Positions 59,091-64,000 of a stretch of DNA of 64,000 nucleotides are shown one piece after another. Position numbers and translations under genes: made by a program. The stretch spans positions 3,348,001 to 3,412,000 of the forward strand of contig NZ_CP117709.1 of the NCBI RefSeq assembly GCF_028622875.1, read 5' to 3'. The DNA comes from Streptomyces sp. MMBL 11-1. Lineage in GTDB: Bacteria; Actinomycetota; Actinomycetes; Streptomycetales; Streptomycetaceae. The stretch's first letter is position 1; every line of letters begins with the position of its first letter. The notes beneath the pieces were generated by a model. The model saw only the letters and a list, made by a program, of their open reading frames with translations, was not told the origin of the DNA and searched no databases.

Positions 59091-60134
59091 ATGACGGAGA
59101 ACCTTCGCCCCAGCGGCGCGTACACGACGGACCAGGACCCGACCCCGTACGGCCACGGCACGGCGTACGACGGCACCCCGGGCGGCTACCCGCCGCCGCC
59201 CCCGTACGCCCCCACCGCCCCCACCACCAGGCGCCGGGCGAAGCGGCCGGTCGCGCTGCTGACGGCGGTGGCGCTCGCGGCGGGCGTGATCGGCGGCGGC
59301 ACCGCGACCCTCGTCGGCCGGCTGGACGACGGTGGCCCCGGAGCCACCGGCTCGGGCGGCGCGGTCAACGGCACCACCGTCTCGCAGAGCAGCAAGGGCA
59401 CCGTGGCGGGCGTGGCCGAGGCGGTCTCGCCCGCGATCGTGGAGATCGGCGCGGCCTCGTCGGCGGGCAGGTCGACCGGGTCCGGGGTCGTGATCACCGG
59501 GGACGGCGAGATCGTCACCAACAACCACGTCATCTCGGGCGCGCGGCAGATCCAGGTCACGCTCCCGGCCGGCAAGACGTACACGGCCGACGTCGTGGGC
59601 ACCGACCCCGGCAAGGATCTCGCGCTCATCAAGCTCCGGGGCGCGAGCGGCCTGAAGACGGCCACGCTCGGCGACTCCTCGCAGGTCAAGGTCGGCGACC
59701 AGGTCGTGGCGATCGGCTCGCCGGAGGGCCTGACCGGCACCGTCACCAGCGGCATCGTCTCGGCGCTCGACCGGGACGTCACGGTCGCCAAGGACGACTC
59801 CGGCAGCTCCGGGCAGGGCCAGGGCGGGCAGGGCGGCGGCGACGGGCAGTGGCCGTTCGAGTTCGGTGGGCGGCAGTTCAACGGCGACACGGGCGAGGAG
59901 ACGACCACGTACAAGGCGCTCCAGACGGACGCCTCGCTCAACCCCGGCAACTCCGGCGGTGCGCTGATCAACATGGACGGTGAGATCATCGGCATCAACT
60001 CCGCGATGTACGCGCCGAGTTCCTCGGCGGCCGGCAGCGGTTCCGCGGCGGGCAGCGTGGGCCTCGGCTTCGCGATCCCGGTGGACACCCTCAAGGCCGA
60101 CCTGGACACCCTGCGCGCGGGCGGCGGTTCCTGA
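59091..60134 (+). CDS. Trypsin-like HtrA/DegP-type serine protease
   Basis: A 347-residue membrane-anchored protease. A Tyr/Pro/Gly-rich cytoplasmic N-terminus (about 1-45) precedes one transmembrane helix (VALLTAVALAAGVIGGGTA). The S1 chymotrypsin fold has the triad His in IVTNNHVI, Asp in KDLALIKLR and Ser in NPGNSGGALIN. A Gly/Gln-rich insertion (GQGQGGQGGGDGQ) lies between. The PDZ domain usually found in HtrA is absent. The gene stands directly upstream of a two-component system, suggesting envelope stress control. Start ATG 59091 or GTG 59085. Confidence 0.92.
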   Translation: MTENLRPSGAYTTDQDPTPYGHGTAYDGTPGGYPPPPPYAPTAPTTRRRAKRPVALLTAVALAAGVIGGGTATLVGRLDDGGPGATGSGGAVNGTTVSQSSKGTVAGVAEAVSPAIVEIGAASSAGRSTGSGVVITGDGEIVTNNHVISGARQIQVTLPAGKTYTADVVGTDPGKDLALIKLRGASGLKTATLGDSSQVKVGDQVVAIGSPEGLTGTVTSGIVSALDRDVTVAKDDSGSSGQGQGGQGGGDGQWPFEFGGRQFNGDTGEETTTYKALQTDASLNPGNSGGALINMDGEIIGINSAMYAPSSSAAGSGSAAGSVGLGFAIPVDTLKADLDTLRAGGGS

Positions 60135-60239
60135 TCCCGCGCGGCGCCCCGGCCGTGCGAGGCTCCGTGCGAGGCTGAGACACCCCCGTGGACCGGGCGG
60201 ACCGGGCCGGGACAGAACACGAGAAGAGGACCAGCTGCG

Positions 60240-60974
60240 ATGAGCCCCGCCGAAGACGATCCCCAGCGCATCCTGATCGTCGACGACGAGCCGGCCGTGC
60301 GCGAGGCGCTCCAGCGCAGCCTCGCCTTCGAGGGATACGGGACCCAGGTCGCGGTCGACGGGTACGACGCCCTGGCGATGACCGACGCCTACGCCCCCGA
60401 CCTCATCGTCCTGGACATCCAGATGCCCCGGATGGACGGCCTCACCGCCGCCCGCCGCATCCGGGCCACCGGCTCGACCACGCCCATCCTGATGCTCACC
60501 GCCCGCGACACCGTCGGGGACCGGGTCACCGGCCTCGACGCCGGGGCGGACGACTACCTGGTCAAACCGTTCGAGCTGGACGAGCTGTTCGCCCGCATCC
60601 GGGCCCTGCTGCGCCGCAGCTCCTACGCCTCGGCGGCGGGCACGGACGCCCCCGACGACGACGTCCTCTCCTTCGCCGACCTGCGGATGGACCTGGCGAC
60701 CCGCGAGGTCACCCGGGGCGGGCGGCGGGTCGAGCTGACCCGCACCGAGTTCACGCTGCTGGAGATGTTCCTGTCCCACCCGCGCCAGGTGCTGACCCGG
60801 GAACAGATCCTCAAGGCCGTCTGGGGCTTCGACTTCGAGCCGAGCTCCAACTCCCTGGACGTGTACGTGATGTATCTGCGCCGCAAGACGGAGGCGGGCG
60901 GCGAGCCGCGCCTCGTCCACACCGTGCGCGGGGTGGGGTACGCGCTGCGTGCGGGCGGGAGCGGGGAGGCGTGA
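60240..60974 (+). CDS. OmpR-family response regulator
   Basis: A 244-residue MprA-like regulator. The receiver has acceptor Asp in [13 protein letters not shown] (about residue 61), acidic VDDEPAV and the Lys in [13 protein letters not shown]. The winged helix (about 145-240) has [20 protein letters not shown] and [17 protein letters not shown] 60240; its stop overlaps the sensor kinase GTG (GTGA). Downstream of HtrA protease in the same direction; likely an envelope-stress regulon. Confidence 0.93.
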   Translation: MSPAEDDPQRILIVDDEPAVREALQRSLAFEGYGTQVAVDGYDALAMTDAYAPDLIVLDIQMPRMDGLTAARRIRATGSTTPILMLTARDTVGDRVTGLDAGADDYLVKPFELDELFARIRALLRRSSYASAAGTDAPDDDVLSFADLRMDLATREVTRGGRRVELTRTEFTLLEMFLSHPRQVLTREQILKAVWGFDFEPSSNSLDVYVMYLRRKTEAGGEPRLVHTVRGVGYALRAGGSGEA

Positions 60975-62476
60975 GCGGGCCGGTACCCACCGGGGAGAAC
61001 GGGCGGGGGCCGCGGGGAACGGGGGGTGGGCCGGTACCCACCGGGAAGAGCGGGCCCGAGCTGCGAGGGGTGAGCCCGGTACGCCGCTTCCGGGCCCTGC
61101 CGCTGCGCTCCCGGCTCGCGATGCTGGTCGCGACGGCGGTCGCGGTGGCGGTCGCCGCGGTGGCCGCCGCCTGCTGGCTGACCACCCGCGACCGGCTGAC
61201 CGAGCAGCTCGACACGACGCTGTCCCGGGTGAGGCCGGACGCGGACGCGATCGGGCTGCTGGCGACGTCCTGTACGAGGGGGCTGGCCGGCGACTTCCAG
61301 ATCGTGGGCCCGTACACGATCCAGTTGGTGCCGGCCACGGGCGCGGCGCCCTGCACGGTGCCCGGCAAGTCCGCCATCCCGATCGAGCCGGCCGACCGGG
61401 CCGTCGCCGCCGGGCTGCGCGAGGACACCACCCACACCACGACGGCCGAGGACGGCACGGCGATGCGGGTCTACACCTCGCCCGCCGGACCGGGCCGGCC
61501 CGGCGTCGCCGTGTCCGTCGCCGTCTCCATGAAGCAGGTCACCGACCCGCTGACCCAGCTCGCCTGGGTTCTGCTCATCGTCTCCGGCATCGGCGTCCTC
61601 GGCGCGGGCGCGGCCGGCCTGTGGATCGCGCGCGCCGGCCTCCGGCCGGTCGACGAGCTGACCGAGGCCGTCGAGCACGTGGCCCGTACCGAGGACCTGA
61701 CCGTACGCATCCCGGTGTCCGGCGAGGACGAGATCGCCCGGCTGTCCAGCTCCTTCAACTCGATGACGGCCCAGCTCGCCTCCTCCCGCGACCGCCAGGC
61801 CCAGCTGATCGCGGACGCGGGCCACGAGCTGCGCACCCCGCTGACCTCGCTCCGGACGAACGTGGAGTTGCTGGCCCGCAGCGACGAGACGGGCCGGGTG
61901 ATCCCGCCGGAGGACCGCAAGGCGCTGATGGCCTCGGTGAAGGCCCAGATGACGGAGCTGGCCGCGCTGATCGGCGACCTCCAGGAACTGGCCCGCCCCG
62001 ACGCGGCGGAGCCCGGCCCGCTCCAGGTGGTGGCCCTGCACGAGATCACCCGTACCGCCCTGCGCCGCGCCCGCCTGCGCGGCCCCGAGCTGACGATCAC
62101 CCAGGACCTGGCCCCCTGGTACGTACGCGCGGAACCGGCCGCCCTGGAGCGGGCGATCGTCAACGTCCTGGACAACGCGGTGAAGTTCAGCCCGCCGGGC
62201 GGCACGGTCGACGTGCGGCTGCACCGGGGCGAGCTGACGGTCCGGGACCGGGGCCCCGGCATCCCCGCCGAGGATCTCCCGCACGTCTTCGAACGCTTCT
62301 GGCGCTCCCCGACCGCCCGCCAGCTCCCCGGCTCGGGCCTGGGTCTGTCCATCGTGGCCCGTACGGTGCACCAGGCGGGCGGCACGATCGCCCTGCGCCC
62401 GGCCCCGGACGACGGCCCCGGCACCGTGGCGGTGCTCACGCTGCCGGGGGCGCCGACGCCGCCGCCGGGGATGTGA
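60971..62476 (+). CDS. Sensor histidine kinase
   Basis: A 501-residue, two-transmembrane-helix kinase. A Gly/Pro N-terminus contains a duplicated GPVPTG motif (positions 3 and 21). TM1 is [20 protein letters not shown], followed by an extracytoplasmic sensor of about 120 residues with two Cys ([17 protein letters not shown]), TM2 [20 protein letters not shown], a HAMP domain, HisKA with phospho-His in [13 protein letters not shown], and HATPase with [31 protein letters not shown] 60971 overlaps the regulator stop. Signal unknown. Confidence 0.93.
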   Translation: MSGPVPTGENGRGPRGTGGGPVPTGKSGPELRGVSPVRRFRALPLRSRLAMLVATAVAVAVAAVAAACWLTTRDRLTEQLDTTLSRVRPDADAIGLLATSCTRGLAGDFQIVGPYTIQLVPATGAAPCTVPGKSAIPIEPADRAVAAGLREDTTHTTTAEDGTAMRVYTSPAGPGRPGVAVSVAVSMKQVTDPLTQLAWVLLIVSGIGVLGAGAAGLWIARAGLRPVDELTEAVEHVARTEDLTVRIPVSGEDEIARLSSSFNSMTAQLASSRDRQAQLIADAGHELRTPLTSLRTNVELLARSDETGRVIPPEDRKALMASVKAQMTELAALIGDLQELARPDAAEPGPLQVVALHEITRTALRRARLRGPELTITQDLAPWYVRAEPAALERAIVNVLDNAVKFSPPGGTVDVRLHRGELTVRDRGPGIPAEDLPHVFERFWRSPTARQLPGSGLGLSIVARTVHQAGGTIALRPAPDDGPGTVAVLTLPGAPTPPPGM

Positions 62477-62494
62477 TTCCGGGCCGACCGCCCC

Positions 62495-63502
62495 TCACCC
62501 CGTCGGGTTGTGCCGGATCAGCGACTCCACCAGGCCGGAACGCTGGTTCGGGTAGTCCAGCGGGACGATGCCGAGCCCCGTCCACCCGGCGGTCTCCGCA
62601 CGGTCGAGGAAGGAGTGCACCTGCGGGTTGAGCCGGTCGGCGTTCCAGCGGGGCGGCATCAGCGCGGCGGTGGAGACGTAATTCATGAAGAACTTGCCCG
62701 GCTGCTGGGCCGCCTTGCGGAACTGGGCCTCGATCTTGGGGTACTTGGCGAACGGCTCCGCCATGTAGTCGTCCTGGATGTCGAAGAGAGCCTGGTCTCC
62801 GTACCGCACCCCGGGCAGCCCGCCGTTGTCCGCGAGCAGCACCACCTTGCCCCGGGCTCCGCCGAGGTCGGGCAGGGTGGCGTCGAGGCGGAACAGGGAC
62901 CGCCAGCCCCGTGTGTCGAGATAGTCGTCGAAGACCGCCCGGAACGCGGCGTCGCTCTCCTCGGAATACTCCTGCTTGACCCGCATCAGCACGGTCTCGG
63001 TCGGCCGCGCCGCCAGGAACTCCCGGCAGGCGACGAGGACGTCGCCGAACATCAGGTTCTGGAAGGCGGCCCCGTGGTGGATCGCGAACGAGCCCCCGGT
63101 GATCCGGCACCGTACGTCGAGGAAGCGGATGCCACCGGCCAACTGCTGGGCGATCGTGGTGTTCTGGCACTCCGCCCAAGGGCCACCGAACCGGGCCCCC
63201 GAGTCGTGCGTGCCCGGGATCGTGAGCCGCCGGAGCTCGGTGGCGTCGGGCAGGGCGGCCATCCAGTCCCGCGTTCCGCGCACCGCCTCCCGCGTGGCGG
63301 CGACGGCCGGGGCCGCGCCGACGATCGCGGTGGCGGAGACGGCGAGGGCACCGGCCAGGAAGCTTCTGCGGGAGGGCCGGGAGAGAGGACCCGCCAGGAA
63401 GCTTCTGCGGGAGGGCCGGGACAGGGGGCCGGGCACGGGACCGGGCTCGGGACTGGGCCTGGGCACGGGACCGGGCATGCGCGCGGGGCTGGGGCTGGAC
63501 AT
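62495..63502 (-). CDS. Tat-exported phosphatidylinositol-specific phospholipase C-like protein
   Basis: A 335-residue secreted protein of the PI-PLC X-domain family. The catalytic His pair is H99 (TIPGTHDSG) and H142/H143 (SFAIHHGAAF), with DVRCRITGG between and ETVLMRVKQEYSE after. The N-terminus holds a tandem 13-residue duplication (PLSRPSRRSFLAG at about 26-51), giving two twin-arginine motifs in a row before the hydrophobic ALAVSATAIVGAAPAVAA. Family enzymes cleave PI or GPI-like lipids. Start ATG 63502. It converges with the histidine kinase gene. Confidence 0.9.
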   Translation of the reverse strand: MSSPSPARMPGPVPRPSPEPGPVPGPLSRPSRRSFLAGPLSRPSRRSFLAGALAVSATAIVGAAPAVAATREAVRGTRDWMAALPDATELRRLTIPGTHDSGARFGGPWAECQNTTIAQQLAGGIRFLDVRCRITGGSFAIHHGAAFQNLMFGDVLVACREFLAARPTETVLMRVKQEYSEESDAAFRAVFDDYLDTRGWRSLFRLDATLPDLGGARGKVVLLADNGGLPGVRYGDQALFDIQDDYMAEPFAKYPKIEAQFRKAAQQPGKFFMNYVSTAALMPPRWNADRLNPQVHSFLDRAETAGWTGLGIVPLDYPNQRSGLVESLIRHNPTG

Positions 63503-63620
63503 GCGGGGTGCCTCCAAGGGCCGTGGGGGGGCAGGGGGTGTCGGACCCCCTGGGCTCTTGGATTCTGACGGGCTCACGTCACCTCCGGAAGAGGGTGGCC
63601 GCCCCGCCCTCGTTCCCGGC

Positions 63621-64000
63621 TCAGCTCGCGTGCTGGTACGAGGCGTAGGTGACGTACCCCGCGTCACCCCCCTGGAAGTACGTCGCCTCGTCCTCCGGAG
63701 CGATCGGCAGCCCGGCGCGCATCCGCTCGACCAGGTCCGGGTTGGCGATGAACGCCCGGCCGAAGCTGATGAGATCGGCGCCCAGCCCGAGCCAGCGGTC
63801 GGCGTCCGGGCGCGCGGCACGCTTGGGCCCCATCGGCAGCACCGGGTTCATGATCAGCGTTCCGGGCCACGCCCGGCGCAGGGCGACCAGCACGTCCTCG
63901 TCGGCCGTCGCCTCCAGGTGCACGTAGGCCGGCTCCAGGCGCGCCAACTCCCGGAGCAGCACGGTGTAGAGCTCGGGTACGTCCCGCTCCTCGACGCCCC
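63621..64000 (-). CDS. OYE-family NADH:flavin oxidoreductase, C-terminal fragment (cut by window edge)
   Basis: The last ~126 residues of an Old Yellow Enzyme alkene reductase; the gene continues past position 64000. The frame reads RELARLEPAYVHLEATADED, then GTLIMNPVLPMGPKRAARPD and the FMN-phosphate-binding GLGADLISFGRAFIANPDLV. It ends with the family tail YFQGGDAGYVTYASYQHAS. FMN-dependent reduction of activated alkenes is expected. Start not visible. Confidence 0.88.
   Translation of the reverse strand, partial: GVEERDVPELYTVLLRELARLEPAYVHLEATADEDVLVALRRAWPGTLIMNPVLPMGPKRAARPDADRWLGLGADLISFGRAFIANPDLVERMRAGLPIAPEDEATYFQGGDAGYVTYASYQHAS

Overview
This is a gene-dense, very GC-rich chromosomal window with strong third-position G/C bias. 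It reads as core chromosome of a Streptomyces. Diagnostic genes are mshA (mycothiol), an RsiG-type anti-sigma factor with two c-di-GMP motifs, the nickel regulator Nur, GlnR, phoU divergent from phoRP, CarD, and several Streptomyces-type small proteins and DUF families. From memory, the gene order matches the Streptomyces coelicolor stretch from rlmB/cysS/ispFD/carD/phoPR (about SCO4236) down to glnR and its two-component neighbours (about SCO4155). No rRNA, tRNA, CRISPR array, insertion sequence, prophage or large biosynthetic cluster was seen.

Layout. 0.1-4.6 kb: DoxX-like membrane protein, rlmB and cysS. 4.7-10.8 kb: a block I believe is inserted relative to the usual cysS-ispF junction. 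It holds a PPOX-family flavin/F420 protein, an MFS permease, a fused DppBC-type ABC permease, its solute-binding lipoprotein behind a Zur/Fur-type palindrome, and a GNAT acetyltransferase; no ATPase gene is present. 10.8-17.4 kb: ispF-ispD, carD, a lipoprotein, and phoPR divergent from phoU across PHO boxes. 17.6-26.7 kb: an eight-cysteine mini-protein, an MFS exporter, gpmA, two methyltransferases, a YunG-like protein starting on a Fur-type palindrome, a toxin/antitoxin-like pair, a YbjN protein and mshA. 27-32 kb: a secreted NlpC/P60 hydrolase, a receiver-PP2C phosphatase, a DUF2516 protein, an HbhA-like protein and an XRE regulator under a 28-bp operator. 32-36 kb: an accessory-looking stretch with a sigma-like gene, small membrane proteins, a DIP1984 protein and a Tat-exported M23 peptidase. 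36-41.6 kb: HAD phosphatase plus kinase pair, and two TetR regulators facing a drug-type ABC exporter. 41.9-47.8 kb: Eis-like acetyltransferase, asparaginase, rsiG, dtd, ygfZ, nur, a nitrobindin-like protein and a 33-residue membrane peptide. 47.9-55.7 kb: an operon of three related membrane-anchored proteins, a DsrE protein, a sulfurtransferase locus with a leader peptide and likely attenuator, LmeA/DUF2993, a repeat-rich membrane protein and a MoaD-like protein. 55.8-64 kb: a hydrolase, glnR with a coupled 18-codon upstream ORF, a LacI regulator, an HtrA protease, a two-component system, a PI-PLC-like phospholipase and the C-terminus of an OYE-family oxidoreductase cut by the window edge.

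Cross-cutting themes. Metal and nutrient control is dense: the PHO boxes, Nur, GlnR, the Zur-like site, a Fur-like site on a start codon, and a candidate metallothionein. Many genes have a TANNNT hexamer 6-7 nt before the start codon, consistent with leaderless mRNAs. Intergenic gaps repeatedly hold private tandem repeats of 18-39 bp. The best candidate for an undescribed system is the Zur-box transporter block lacking an ATPase. The glnR upstream ORF, the Cys-rich peptide beside phoU and the three-paralogue membrane operon are also worth testing.
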